Assembly: GCA_900766135.1 (NCBI GenBank)
Contig: CAAFUF010000011.1
Coordinates: 1 to 64,000, forward strand
Length of the DNA stretch: 64,000 bases
Direction of reading: 5' to 3'
Source: Paenibacillaceae bacterium
GTDB taxonomy: Bacteria; Bacillota; Bacilli; Paenibacillales; Paenibacillaceae
The position numbers and the translations under genes are program-made. The notes below the pieces were generated by a model. It ran no database searches, was not told the DNA's origin, and worked only from the letters and a program-made list of their open reading frames with translations. This document shows positions 25,948-34,109 of the stretch, piece by piece; position 1 is the first letter of the stretch, and each line of letters begins with the position of its first letter.

Positions 25948-26709
25948 TTGTCTAAAATCATAGCCATAGCTAACCAAAAAGGGGGCGTCGGAAAAACGAC
26001 GACTTCCGTCAATTTGGGAGCAGGACTAGCGGCCATCGGAAAAAAGGTGCTGCTGATCGATATTGACCCTCAGGGGAATACGACAAGTGGTGTTGGCATT
26101 AATAAAGCGGATGTTGCGAATTGCATTTATGATGTGCTGATCAATGAGGTTCATCCTAAGGAAGCGATCGCACATACAGAAATCGAAAACCTGCATATCA
26201 TTCCGGCTACGATTCAGCTGGCCGGTGCTGAAATTGAGTTGGTCCCGACGATTTCACGTGAAGTGAGGCTTAAGAAATCGTTACAGCCGGTTCGCCATTT
26301 GTACGATTATATCTTAATTGATTGCCCACCTTCGTTAGGCATATTAACGATCAATTCCTTGACCGCCGCGGATTCCGTGCTTATTCCCATTCAGTGCGAA
26401 TATTATGCTTTGGAAGGACTAAGCCAATTGCTTAATACGGTGCGTTTGGTTCAAAAACATTTGAACACGTCCCTGCAAATCGAAGGGGTACTGTTAACGA
26501 TGTTTGATGCCAGAACGAACCTAGGCATTCAAGTGATTGAGGAGGTTAAGAAGTACTTCCAACAGAAGGTGTACAAGACCGTTATTCCGCGTAATGTGCG
26601 ACTAAGCGAAGCGCCGTCCCATGGCCAATCGATTATTACGTATGACCCTCGTTCGAAGGGCGCGGAAGTTTATCTTGAGCTGGCAAAGGAAGTGGTATCT
26701 TATGAATAA
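25948..26709 (+). CDS. parA: chromosome partitioning ATPase ParA (Soj)
   Basis: A 253-residue Walker-type ATPase. The deviant Walker A is KGGVGKTTTSVNLGAGLA, Walker A' is LLIDIDPQGNTTSG, and Walker B is YDYILIDCPPSLGILT. It cycles on DNA under ParB control and in Bacillus also regulates DnaA. The start is TTG with GAGGTG upstream. The parB start overlaps its end by eight bases, so the two are translationally coupled. Confidence 0.97.
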   Translation: MSKIIAIANQKGGVGKTTTSVNLGAGLAAIGKKVLLIDIDPQGNTTSGVGINKADVANCIYDVLINEVHPKEAIAHTEIENLHIIPATIQLAGAEIELVPTISREVRLKKSLQPVRHLYDYILIDCPPSLGILTINSLTAADSVLIPIQCEYYALEGLSQLLNTVRLVQKHLNTSLQIEGVLLTMFDARTNLGIQVIEEVKKYFQQKVYKTVIPRNVRLSEAPSHGQSIITYDPRSKGAEVYLELAKEVVSYE

Positions 26710-27541
26710 ACGATTGGGCAAAGGATTAGATGCCCTGATCCCGGCGCTATCCATTCAGGATGATGATAAGGTTATTGAAATCCCGCTCAATCAGCTGCGT
26801 GCCAACCCGTATCAACCGCGTAAGACCTTTGACGAAGAGGCAATACGGGAATTGGCCGAATCGATTCGGCAGCATGGGGTTATTCAACCGATTATCGTAC
26901 GCAGCGTACTTAAGGGCTATGAAATCATCGCAGGGGAACGGCGGTTCCGCGCTTCGCAATTTTGCGGAAACGCGACAATTCCGGCTGTCGTTCGGAGCTT
27001 TTCAGACCAGCAGGTTATGGAAATTGCGCTTATCGAGAACCTCCAACGGGAGAATCTGAACGCGATGGAGGTTGCCGTAGCTTATCAAGGGTTGATGGAT
27101 CAATTCCAGTTAACGCAAGAAGAGCTATCGATGAAGGTAGGGAAGTCCCGTTCTCATATTGCTAACTTTTTGAGATTGCTGTCCTTGCCAGAGGAAGTCA
27201 AAGAATATGTTTCACGTGGAACATTATCCATGGGGCATGCTCGGGCTTTGGTCGGCCTAAAGGATCCGGCTACGATCAAACAATTGGCCAAACAATGCAT
27301 TGACCATGAGTGGAGCGTTCGGGATCTGGAGGACGCGGTTCAACAACTGGATCGCAAGAAGCAGGAGAAAACAAAAGCTGCGGGTAAGAAACGGGATCCT
27401 TATATCGAGGAAGTCGAAGAGAGCTTGCGCGAACGATATAAAACGACCGTCAAAATCAAGGCCAACAAAGACAAAGGCAAAATCGAAATCAACTATTATA
27501 GCCAGCAGGATTTGCAACGATTGCTTGATATGCTGAGCTAG
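26702..27541 (+). CDS. parB: chromosome partitioning protein ParB (Spo0J)
   Basis: A 279-residue CTP-dependent clamp that loads at parS. It begins MNKRLGKGLDALIPAL, the ParA-stimulating N-terminal peptide. The CTP-binding motifs are YEIIAGERRFRAS and IALIENLQRENLNAMEVA; the helix-turn-helix is EELSMKVGKSRSHIANFLRLL. The gene carries a parS site inside its coding sequence, as in Bacillus. The ATG lies inside the parA end; an upstream in-frame extension is not real. Confidence 0.97.
   Translation: MNKRLGKGLDALIPALSIQDDDKVIEIPLNQLRANPYQPRKTFDEEAIRELAESIRQHGVIQPIIVRSVLKGYEIIAGERRFRASQFCGNATIPAVVRSFSDQQVMEIALIENLQRENLNAMEVAVAYQGLMDQFQLTQEELSMKVGKSRSHIANFLRLLSLPEEVKEYVSRGTLSMGHARALVGLKDPATIKQLAKQCIDHEWSVRDLEDAVQQLDRKKQEKTKAAGKKRDPYIEEVEESLRERYKTTVKIKANKDKGKIEINYYSQQDLQRLLDMLS
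27208..27223. other. parS: parS centromere site inside parB
   Basis: TGTTTCACGTGGAACA fits the parS consensus TGTTNCACGTGAAACA on the reverse strand reading (TGTTCCACGTGAAACA). It lies within codons of parB, the same arrangement as spo0J of Bacillus. Confidence 0.95.
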
Positions 27542-27550
27542 CGATAAATG

Positions 27551-27616
27551 AAATGACATATCCATCTTTTGGATAGCCTTTTAGCAAAGGGCTTAAGAAA
27601 GAAGGGTATGTCATTT
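27551..27616. repeat. long inverted repeat after parB
   Basis: AAATGACATATCC (27551-27563) pairs with GGGTATGTCATTT (27604-27616) through 13 bases with one G-T wobble. Smaller stems lie inside the loop. It ends 21 bases before the ribosome site of the next gene and may be the parB terminator or a leader structure. Confidence 0.55.
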
Positions 27617-27652
27617 CTTGGTTGTCATCTGATACCCAAGGAGGAATCGTCG

Positions 27653-28810
27653 TTGCGCGAATCGAAACCGGTTATCTATCTGGATCATGCAGCCACATCT
27701 TGGCCAAAACCTCCTAGGGTAGGAGAAGTGATGTTGGAAATACTAAACGGACCAGCTGCCAATGCAGGACGTGGAAATCATGGGATGGCGCTGCAAGCGG
27801 GAAGGGTACTGTACGATACCCGAGTCAAGCTTGCAAGATTGTTTGGGGTTTCCAATCCAAACGATATCGCATTGACGTCTAACGCAACTTCGGCCTTGAA
27901 CTTAGCCATTAAGGGTTGGTTAAAACCGGGCGATCATGTTGTGGCTACGACAGTCGAGCACAATTCGGTAAGACGACCGTTGGAATTTTTAAAACGGACC
28001 TTGGGCATCCAAGTCGATTATGCCGAGGTGGATCGCCAAGGCCAATTAGATTTACGGCGGGTCGAGAAACTTTTTAACCCCCGTACACGTTTACTTGTAT
28101 GTTCTCATAGTTCGAATTTGCTCGGATGTATTTTGCCGATTCCAGAATTAAGCCGAATGGCTCATGCCTTTGGAGCCGTTATCCTGGTGGATGCCGCACA
28201 AACCGCGGGATGCTATCCGGTGAACGTACAAGAGATGGAGATTGATCTGCTTGCTTTTCCGGGGCATAAGGGCTTGCTTGGGCCTCAAGGAACCGGAGGG
28301 CTTTACATTCGCCCGGACATTGACCTGGAGCCTCTGCTGCATGGAGGGACAGGCAGCCAGTCGGAAGAAAGCGAGCAGCCGTTCGTTCGGCCCGACCGTT
28401 ATGAAGCGGGTACAGCAAATACGCCGGGAATGGCCGGATTAGGTGTTGGCGTAGAGACGGTGCTGGAACGTGGAGTGGAGCAGATCCATCGCCGGGAATG
28501 GGGGCTCACCCAATATCTAATGAAGGAACTGCAGTCAGTTCCAGGCATTCGTCTGATCGGCCCGGACATCGGTCAGCCTCGTACAGGCATCGTATCGTTT
28601 ACGATCGATGGGCAGGACGCTTCTGAGGTCGCGTTTAGGCTAGACAGGGAATATGGTATCGCCGTTCGTGCCGGTTATCATTGCACGCCGCTAGGCCACC
28701 AAACCGCCGGAACTTTGCAAGGCGGAGCCGTCCGTGCCAGTGTGGGGTATCTGACGACAGAAGCGGAACTTCAAGTTCTTATTCATGCAATCTTAACTAT
28801 GTTCAAATGA
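27653..28810 (+). CDS. cysteine desulfurase-like aminotransferase class V enzyme
   Basis: A 385-residue fold-type I PLP enzyme. It begins with the family motif VIYLDHAATSWPKPP; the PLP-lysine region reads DLLAFPGHKGLLGPQGTGGLYI, and the catalytic-type Cys is in VRAGYHCTPLGHQ near the C-terminus, as in SufS-like desulfurases. It resembles the cysteine desulfurase family branch often found near the origin in Paenibacillus and Bacillus relatives. No suf or isc scaffold partner is next to it, so whether it serves Fe-S clusters is unknown. The TTG at 27653 has AAGGAGG eight bases upstream. Confidence 0.85.
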   Translation: MRESKPVIYLDHAATSWPKPPRVGEVMLEILNGPAANAGRGNHGMALQAGRVLYDTRVKLARLFGVSNPNDIALTSNATSALNLAIKGWLKPGDHVVATTVEHNSVRRPLEFLKRTLGIQVDYAEVDRQGQLDLRRVEKLFNPRTRLLVCSHSSNLLGCILPIPELSRMAHAFGAVILVDAAQTAGCYPVNVQEMEIDLLAFPGHKGLLGPQGTGGLYIRPDIDLEPLLHGGTGSQSEESEQPFVRPDRYEAGTANTPGMAGLGVGVETVLERGVEQIHRREWGLTQYLMKELQSVPGIRLIGPDIGQPRTGIVSFTIDGQDASEVAFRLDREYGIAVRAGYHCTPLGHQTAGTLQGGAVRASVGYLTTEAELQVLIHAILTMFK

Positions 28811-28838
28811 TCTCAAGCAAAGAGGAGTAGACAGTCGC

Positions 28839-29360
28839 ATGCGGGAATGGAATGATCTCATCTTTGAGCAATTAAGCTGGATCGTCGGAGGTTTGGTTCT
28901 CCTGATTCTTTGGCTGTTGGTCTGGAATCTGATCCAAGGAAGCAAGTTGCGCAAGATGAAGAAAAGATACGAACTGATGATGAAGGGTGCCGGCGTAGAA
29001 GACCTGGAGAGCCTGCTGATCGACTTAAAAGTGCAGCAAGGCAAAATCGAAGATCTCCAAGAAGAACAAGGGCAGCAGCTTGCACAAATCCGAAAGTGGA
29101 TTCCAATGCAAAAGTCGAAAATCGGTATCAAGCGATATAATGCTTTTGGCGAAAAGGGGAACGATCTGAGCTTCTCGATCGCGTTCGTCAACGATCAGCA
29201 AGATGGCGTAGTCCTCACGGGTCTATATAATCGCGATGGTTCCTTCGTGTACGCCAAAGGCCTGGAGAAAGGGGAGTCATCGCATGCACTTTCTCCGGAA
29301 GAGCGTGATGCTATAGCTCTCGCCGGGCAAGGGAAAACGCCCCCCGGGTCCACTCCTTAA
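28839..29360 (+). CDS. DUF4446 family membrane-anchored protein
   Basis: A 173-residue protein with one N-terminal membrane segment (LSWIVGGLVLLILWLLVWNLI, about residues 12-32), a charged coiled-coil region to about residue 90, and a small C-terminal domain containing IGIKRYNAFGEKGNDLSFSIAF, the DUF4446 signature. It is found near parB in many Bacillales; its function is unknown. Its last 50 bases overlap the 3' end of the convergent yyaC gene. Confidence 0.85.
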   Translation: MREWNDLIFEQLSWIVGGLVLLILWLLVWNLIQGSKLRKMKKRYELMMKGAGVEDLESLLIDLKVQQGKIEDLQEEQGQQLAQIRKWIPMQKSKIGIKRYNAFGEKGNDLSFSIAFVNDQQDGVVLTGLYNRDGSFVYAKGLEKGESSHALSPEERDAIALAGQGKTPPGSTP

Positions 29361-29919
29361 TCGCGGTATACAGGCAATTCGAAATAATTTCTGAAAGTCG
29401 CATGACCAGACTTAGACGTGTATTTTGCAAAACGAAGTATTCCATGAAGCCGCCGACATTGACGATGCCCGTAAGATGGATATCGCCGACCGGCGGTAAT
29501 TCTTTATTCACGCCTGCGCCGGGACGCAGTGGGCCTTGGACGACCTGAATGGAACCTACGCTGGACGTTTGGCCGAGGCAGGCATCGATGCTGATAATAT
29601 ACGGATCGACGAATCGAGAGTTGATTTCGTCCAGGGTTTCTTTCAAATTCATGGCATGTACCGGCTCCTCCAAGGTGCCGTAAAGGTGAAAGTGCGGGCT
29701 GTGATACTTGGCCAAAGCGCTGCCGACCAGGGGTCCTAGGCAATCGCCGGTGGAACGGTCTGTCCCGATGCAAATGATGACGATGTCTTGACCCGGGGTA
29801 ACCTGTCCAAAATGCAGAAGCAACCGGTGGATGATCGCCGAATGAATGCCGGGTTCAGTATGGGGGATTTTCAAATAAGGAATCTCTTGCCCTGGAATCG
29901 TCGGTTGAATCTGTGACAT
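29311..29919 (-). CDS. yyaC: spore protease YyaC
   Basis: A 202-residue GPR-like protein. Key segments are IVIICIGTDRSTGDCLGPLVG and ISIDACLGQTSSVGSIQV, recalling hydrogenase-maturation/GPR protease folds. In Bacillus yyaC lies at the same place beside spo0J and is expressed in the forespore. The ATG at 29919 has AAAGGAAG six bases upstream; it is transcribed against the surrounding genes, and its end overlaps DUF4446 by 50 bases. Confidence 0.9.
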   Translation of the reverse strand: MSQIQPTIPGQEIPYLKIPHTEPGIHSAIIHRLLLHFGQVTPGQDIVIICIGTDRSTGDCLGPLVGSALAKYHSPHFHLYGTLEEPVHAMNLKETLDEINSRFVDPYIISIDACLGQTSSVGSIQVVQGPLRPGAGVNKELPPVGDIHLTGIVNVGGFMEYFVLQNTRLSLVMRLSEIISNCLYTAIKEWTRGAFSLARREL

Positions 29920-30049
29920 GGAATCTTCCTTTCCGCAGAGGATCAAGTGCGTACGGTCCGCACTTCAAAGATTTAGTAGATAGTATATGGAAGAAACGCC
30001 TATTATATACTCGTACGAAAGTCTCATTGGGGAAAAGGAGGGGATCGAA

Positions 30050-30304
30050 GTGGAAGAGGAATGGCTGGTGATGGCCTTTGATTCAACGCAGCAAGCGCTG
30101 CGAGCCGAAATGCTGCTGGAATATGCGGAGGTAGAAATCGATTTATGTCCCACCCCCAAAGAAATTACCGCCGGGTGTGCGTTGTCGATTCGATTCCCGC
30201 AAACGTCTTTAGATATCGTTAAAGAGATCATCGCTTCGGAATCGGTAGAGATTCGGGGGATTTACTCCCGCCAAGGGATGGGCTATGATAGCATCAAGCT
30301 ATAA
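30050..30304 (+). CDS. DUF3343 domain protein
   Basis: An 84-residue protein with the DUF3343 core (WLVMAFDSTQQALRAEMLL, then a central Cys-Pro-like region DLCPTPKEITAGCALSIRF). Members are small and of unknown function, sometimes linked to selenium or sulfur metabolism. The start is GTG at 30050 with AAAAGGAGGGG upstream; an ATG 63 bases earlier has no ribosome site. It is divergent from yyaC with a 130-base shared control region. Confidence 0.8.
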   Translation: MEEEWLVMAFDSTQQALRAEMLLEYAEVEIDLCPTPKEITAGCALSIRFPQTSLDIVKEIIASESVEIRGIYSRQGMGYDSIKL

Positions 30305-30433
30305 AGCCCCGCAGGCCTTCGACGAGCCACGGAGTGCCGGCTGAAATCAAGATTCGAGTCCGCTTCACGTGCTTTGCTTCGTCGTCATGGGAAATTGACT
30401 TTGTGAACAACCTCTCAAAAAGGATTGATAGAG

Positions 30434-31297
30434 ATGCTGCTGGCGAAAGAACCTAAAGTCATCCAGGACGCTGCGAAAACGGTAACCACCTGGAGAGAGA
30501 ATATATGGAACAGGTTTACAGATGTGGAAATGTGGACGAATGTTTTATATGCGGGGATAAAAATCATTATCATTTTTGCTTTGACCCGGTTGTTTGTCCA
30601 TATCGTATTCCGCTTGATCGATCGAACCCTGCAGAAACGGGAAAAAAGCCGGCTGCAGATGAATCCGCGCCGGTTAGTAACGGTCGGCGAGCTGCTAAAA
30701 AACGTCATCTCCATCACCAGCAACTTCATTATGGTCATGTTGGTGCTGGGCGAGTTGGGCTTTAAGTTGGCACCGCTGCTGGCGGGTGCAGGAGTTCTTG
30801 GTCTGGCGATTGGTTTTGGCGCCCAGAGTTTGGTGAAGGATGTCATTACCGGGTTTTTCATTATCCTGGAGGATCAGTTTGCCGTAGGCGATGTCATTCA
30901 GACGGGCACCCTCAAGGGAACCGTGGAAATTATCGGCCTGCGTTCTACACGGTTGGTGAGCTGGACGGGGGAGGTTCATATCATTCCTAACGGGATGATT
31001 ACAAACGTAACGAATTTCTCGGTCGGGACAGCGTTAGCTGTGGTTGACCTGCCTTTCAGCAATACCAGGAAGCTTGAGGGGTGTGTAGAGCTTCTCCAAG
31101 GGGCCATGCAGCGCTTGAAGGAGGAGCAGGGGCAAATCCCTCAGGTTCCCAGCGTTCTGGGCATCCAGTCGTTAACGGCAAGCGAATACGTCATCCGTAT
31201 CGCGGTCGAGTGCCCGCCGTCCATCCGAGCCGATGTTGAGCGGCAGATCCAGACCTATGCCAAGGAAGCGCTGGAGCAGGAAGAAATGAACGCTTAG
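30434..31297 (+). CDS. MscS family mechanosensitive channel
   Basis: A 287-residue small-conductance channel. After an amphipathic N-terminus there are three membrane segments: a first at about residues 25-50, a second near 80-105, and the pore helix GAGVLGLAIGFGAQSLVKDVITGFFIILEDQ. The cytoplasmic beta domain has GTVEIIGLRSTRLVSWTGEVHIIPNG. It relieves turgor on osmotic downshift. A TTG three codons upstream is an alternative start. Confidence 0.92.
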   Translation: MLLAKEPKVIQDAAKTVTTWRENIWNRFTDVEMWTNVLYAGIKIIIIFALTRLFVHIVFRLIDRTLQKREKSRLQMNPRRLVTVGELLKNVISITSNFIMVMLVLGELGFKLAPLLAGAGVLGLAIGFGAQSLVKDVITGFFIILEDQFAVGDVIQTGTLKGTVEIIGLRSTRLVSWTGEVHIIPNGMITNVTNFSVGTALAVVDLPFSNTRKLEGCVELLQGAMQRLKEEQGQIPQVPSVLGIQSLTASEYVIRIAVECPPSIRADVERQIQTYAKEALEQEEMNA

Positions 31298-31361
31298 CAG
31301 TTACATGCCGAAATGTAGGGCTAGAAATGAATTGATGAAGATAAGATTGGGGGAATGAGCC

Positions 31362-31604
31362 GTGGAGCGTAAAGCTTTTCAGTTGGGCGACATCGTGCAA
31401 ATGAAAAAAAACCATCCTTGCGGCAGCAATGAAATGGAAATTATCCGGATGGGCATGGATATTCGCATCAAATGCGTGGGCTGCAAGCATAGTGTGTTGG
31501 TACCTCGCGCCAAGTTCGAGAAAAACCTGCGTAAGGTGCTCCGTTCGGCTGCTCCCGCACAGGAACAAACGTCACCGGACGAGTCGTTATCGTCTGGAGA
31601 ATAA
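31362..31604 (+). CDS. DUF951 family protein
   Basis: An 80-residue protein beginning MERKAFQLGDIVQMKKNHPCGSNEMEI and containing IKCVGCKHSVLVPR: the two Cys pairs of DUF951 may bind metal. In most Firmicutes DUF951 lies next to ychF; here ychF is missing. Function unknown. GTG start at 31362 (GGGGGAATGA upstream). Confidence 0.88.
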   Translation: MERKAFQLGDIVQMKKNHPCGSNEMEIIRMGMDIRIKCVGCKHSVLVPRAKFEKNLRKVLRSAAPAQEQTSPDESLSSGE

Positions 31605-31633
31605 GCAATTTATGGGATGAAGGATACCCTCTA

Positions 31634-31662
31634 TTGCATTCGGAATGAATTCATGGTACAAT
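31634..31662 (+). promoter_or_regulatory. tRNA-Ser promoter
   Basis: TTGCAT (31634-31639), 17 bases, TACAAT (31657-31662), placing the start of transcription just before the tRNA. Confidence 0.8.
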
Positions 31663-31674
31663 CATTCTTGCTGT

Positions 31675-31765
31675 GGAGAGGTACCCAAGAGGCCCAAGGG
31701 GGTTGACTCGAAATCAACTAGGCGTCGCAAGGCGTGCGTGGGTTCGAATCCCACCCTCTCCGCCA
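31675..31765 (+). tRNA. tRNA-Ser (anticodon CGA)
   Basis: A 91-nucleotide class II tRNA with encoded CCA. The acceptor stem is GGAGAGG/CCTCTCC, the anticodon stem GTTGA/TCAAC encloses CTCGAAA, giving anticodon CGA for UCG codons. The long variable arm is CGTCGCAAGGCG and the T-loop GGTTCGAATCC is standard. It stands alone, not in a cluster. Confidence 0.95.
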
Positions 31766-31783
31766 TTAATTTAAATCCGACGA

Positions 31784-31812
31784 ACTCTTACGTTTAGCGT
31801 AGGGGTTTTTTT
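31784..31812 (+). terminator. tRNA-Ser terminator
   Basis: ACTCTTACG and CGTAGGGGT pair (two G-T wobbles) around a five-base loop, followed by seven Ts. Confidence 0.7.
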
Positions 31813-32136
31813 ATTTTTTGTTTTCCCCGTCTCAAATGGAAGAAGGACCCTTGCGGGTCCTTCCACTGGTTGACGGCGAACTGATTTTGGATTTCTTACC
31901 TCAGCGACAAACAGAAACTCTTTGATGTTTGCCTTAGCAAGCACGAACCAGGGAAGAGGGGTCCTCACTAATTCGTGATCTGATGCTTCTACAAGTCGTG
32001 AACAAGATCTCCTTGCGGTTTGTTTCTCGCGGAACCCTTTAAACGGACCAACGGAACCACACCTCTCTTGCTCGCCGTCGATTGTATTATGTGCAGGGGT
32101 CGGTTTTTTATACACATTCATTTTGATGAAAAAATG
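31813..32136. other. gene-free stretch downstream of tRNA-Ser
   Basis: No supported gene. It contains one strong stem, GAAGGACCC/GGGTCCTTC (31842-31863), without a clear T-tract. No integrase, attachment repeat or tRNA 3' duplication was seen, so integration at the tRNA is not supported. Confidence 0.5.
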
Positions 32137-32334
32137 TTAATGTACCCGGGCTTTTTCTTCCTTTTTCCACTTGCGGTCCTTGTTTGACGTCTCGGGGAAT
32201 TTCTCGCCCTTCTTCATCGTAATCCGCTTTGGATTTTGGATTTGCGTATGAAAACTTCGCGCCTCGCCGACCTCAACATACACCCCTGGGTTTGGAGCGC
32301 GCATGCCTTCCTCAAATTCCGTTTGTTCACCCAT
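32137..32334 (-). CDS. yjzC: YjzC family protein
   Basis: A 65-residue protein starting MGEQTEFEEGMRAPNPGVYVE, closely matching the small YjzC proteins of Bacillus (GQKAPNNGIYVEIGE type), with FPETSNKDRKW before a basic tail. YjzC has no known function. The ATG has AGGAGG eight bases upstream. It runs opposite to its neighbours. Confidence 0.85.
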   Translation of the reverse strand: MGEQTEFEEGMRAPNPGVYVEVGEARSFHTQIQNPKRITMKKGEKFPETSNKDRKWKKEEKARVH

Positions 32335-32557
32335 ACGTCGTTCCTCCTTTCAGCCTCAACATTGGAATCCACGCTTAGTGTTTGCCAGAGGGGGCTAATC
32401 ATGTACAGCCAGGCACCGATAATTATTTACAAGCATAAAAGGGGCGTGGGGGGATGGGTCATCAATCATGAAATTGATGGCATTAGGAAATGATGGCGCG
32501 ATCCGCGCAACCAGAGCGAAAGCAGGAGCGGGGCGCTTGTCAGAAAGAATTGGGTTC

Positions 32558-32586
32558 TTGCACAGCCGCTTCCGATTTGATATACT
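32558..32586 (+). promoter_or_regulatory. rpsF operon promoter
   Basis: TTGCAC (32558-32563), 17 bases, TATACT (32581-32586). The roughly 75-base leader that follows can form two stems (32595-32610 and 32617-32642), a possible site for S6:S18 autoregulation as known in other bacteria; the motif itself is not certain. Confidence 0.75.
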
Positions 32587-32668
32587 ACTATGGTGCGAGT
32601 TTACGCTCGCTCCTTGCTCCCAAACGGAATACGTATTGGGGGCCATAGTCCAAGAGGAGGTGAATCAG

Positions 32669-32953
32669 ATGCGCAAATACGAAGTGATGTACATTATTCG
32701 TCCTGACGTTGAACAAGAAGCTGTTCAAGCTACAGTCGAAAAATTCCAAGGCATCATCCAAAACGGCGGTGAAATTACCAAACATGACGTGATGGGCAAA
32801 CGCCGGCTTGCGTATGAGATTAACAAGGTTCGTGATGGAATTTACGTTCTCGTGAATTTCACAGCTACTCCTGAAGTAGTTGCCGAGCTGGAACGGATCT
32901 TGAAGATTTCCGACGAGGTTATCCGTTATCTCATTACAAAAGACGTAGCCTAA
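32669..32953 (+). CDS. rpsF: 30S ribosomal protein S6
   Basis: A 94-residue protein of normal length beginning MRKYEVMYIIRPDVEQEAV, with GKRRLAYEINKVRDGIYVLVNF, binding S18 and the central domain of 16S rRNA. The ATG follows GAGGAGGTG; a 67-codon in-frame extension upstream contains the promoter and is rejected. First gene of rpsF-ssb-rpsR. Confidence 0.97.
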   Translation: MRKYEVMYIIRPDVEQEAVQATVEKFQGIIQNGGEITKHDVMGKRRLAYEINKVRDGIYVLVNFTATPEVVAELERILKISDEVIRYLITKDVA

Positions 32954-32993
32954 TTCAAGTTTGAGTAACCATTGCCCGAAGGAGGGGATTTGA

Positions 32994-33482
32994 TTGTTGA
33001 ACCGTGTCATTCTCATCGGACGTCTTACCCGGGATCCAGAGCTGCGCTATACGCCAGCCGGCGTAGCGGTAACTCAGTTTACGCTCGCCGTGGACAGACC
33101 GTTTACCTCGCAAGGGGGCGAACGCGAAGCGGATTTCATCCCGGTCGTAACCTGGAGACAGCTTGCCGAGACTTGCGCGAACTATTTGCGTAAAGGACGG
33201 TTAACGGCTGTGGAAGGACGTATTCAAGTACGGAACTACGAGAATAACGAAGGCAAGCGCGTATACGTAACCGAAGTTATTGCCGATAATGTCCGTTTCT
33301 TGGAATCGAACCGCGAGGGCGGTGCAGGTGGTGGCGGCGGTACGCGGGAGGAAGCTCCATTCGGAGGAGGCGGCGGTGGCAATAGCAACCGTGGCGGTAA
33401 TTTCTCGCGCGGCAATCAAGATGATCCTTTCTCCGACGACGGGAAACCGATCGATATTTCGGATGACGATTTGCCATTTTAA
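32994..33482 (+). CDS. ssb: single-stranded DNA-binding protein
   Basis: A 162-residue SSB. The OB fold runs to about residue 105 (LNRVILIGRLTRDPELRYTP, then DFIPVVTWRQLAE), followed by a glycine/asparagine-rich linker and the acidic tail DISDDDLPF that recruits partner proteins. Start TTG at 32994 (or the adjacent TTG) with AAGGAGGGG. Position between rpsF and rpsR marks it as the essential housekeeping copy (SsbA type). Confidence 0.97.
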   Translation: MLNRVILIGRLTRDPELRYTPAGVAVTQFTLAVDRPFTSQGGEREADFIPVVTWRQLAETCANYLRKGRLTAVEGRIQVRNYENNEGKRVYVTEVIADNVRFLESNREGGAGGGGGTREEAPFGGGGGGNSNRGGNFSRGNQDDPFSDDGKPIDISDDDLPF

Positions 33483-33503
33483 CAACGGAAAGGACTGAAA
33501 AGC

Positions 33504-33773
33504 ATGAGCTTCAAGCAAAGAGAAGGCGGAGACGACAAAAGACCGGCACGCCGCGGCGGCCGCAACAAACGTCGTAAAGTGTGCTACTTCACTGTGAATA
33601 AAATTACTCACATTGACTATAAAGATACGGAGCTGTTGAAGAAATTCATCAGCGAGCGCGGCAAAATTTTGCCACGTCGTGTTACCGGCACCAGCGCGAA
33701 GTACCAACGCCTTTTGACGATTGCCATCAAACGCTCCCGTCAAATCGCATTGCTTCCCTATACAACGGAATAA
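33504..33773 (+). CDS. rpsR: 30S ribosomal protein S18
   Basis: An 89-residue basic protein with the S18 core KVCYFTVNKITHIDYKDTELL and LPRRVTGTSAKYQR; it pairs with S6. The N-terminal extension is rich in Arg/Gly/Asp. Translation starts 21 bases after ssb; the operon ends with a strong terminator. Confidence 0.97.
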   Translation: MSFKQREGGDDKRPARRGGRNKRRKVCYFTVNKITHIDYKDTELLKKFISERGKILPRRVTGTSAKYQRLLTIAIKRSRQIALLPYTTE

Positions 33774-33792
33774 GCAGGAATCTGCTAAAACG

Positions 33793-33824
33793 ACAGCCGA
33801 ACCTAAGGGTTCGGCTGTTTTTTT
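33793..33824 (+). terminator. rpsR terminator
   Basis: ACAGCCGAACC pairs with GGTTCGGCTGT around a four-base loop, followed by seven Ts. Confidence 0.9.
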
Positions 33825-34074
33825 ATTTATAAAGGAAAGGACCATAGTCACGACGGATCGAGAGCTTACGACAAAGTCCCAGCAAATAGAGGGGAGATAA
33901 CGTCGTCTTATGACGAAAAAAATAGAACGATATCGAAAATTGTTAACACGAATAGTTAATTACGAGTTAGAAAAATTAACGTTCAACTTTTTGTAAACGC
34001 TTCATATTAAAAATCTCTATAAAATATTAGTAAATTAGGGGTAAAAAGGAGCCAACAATCGATTAAAAAAGATA

Positions 34075-34103
34075 TTGACGTGAGATATTTTCACATGTAT
34101 CAT
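34075..34103 (+). promoter_or_regulatory. promoter of the peptide ABC transporter operon
   Basis: TTGACG (34075-34080), 17 bases, TATCAT (34098-34103). It lies in an AT-rich zone about 365 bases before the first gene. Confidence 0.7.
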
Positions 34104-34109
34104 GAACAA

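Noticed and set aside
26249..26264. A third parS within parA (around TTTCACGTGAAG)
   Set aside because: Only about 11 of 16 positions agree, with mismatches on both ends; too weak beside the two exact sites.
31771..32121. A 116-codon minus-strand frame downstream of tRNA-Ser
   Set aside because: Overlaps the tRNA terminator, has no ribosome site and no family resemblance.
31675..32340. Genomic island integrated at tRNA-Ser
   Set aside because: No integrase and no repeat of the tRNA 3' end was found.
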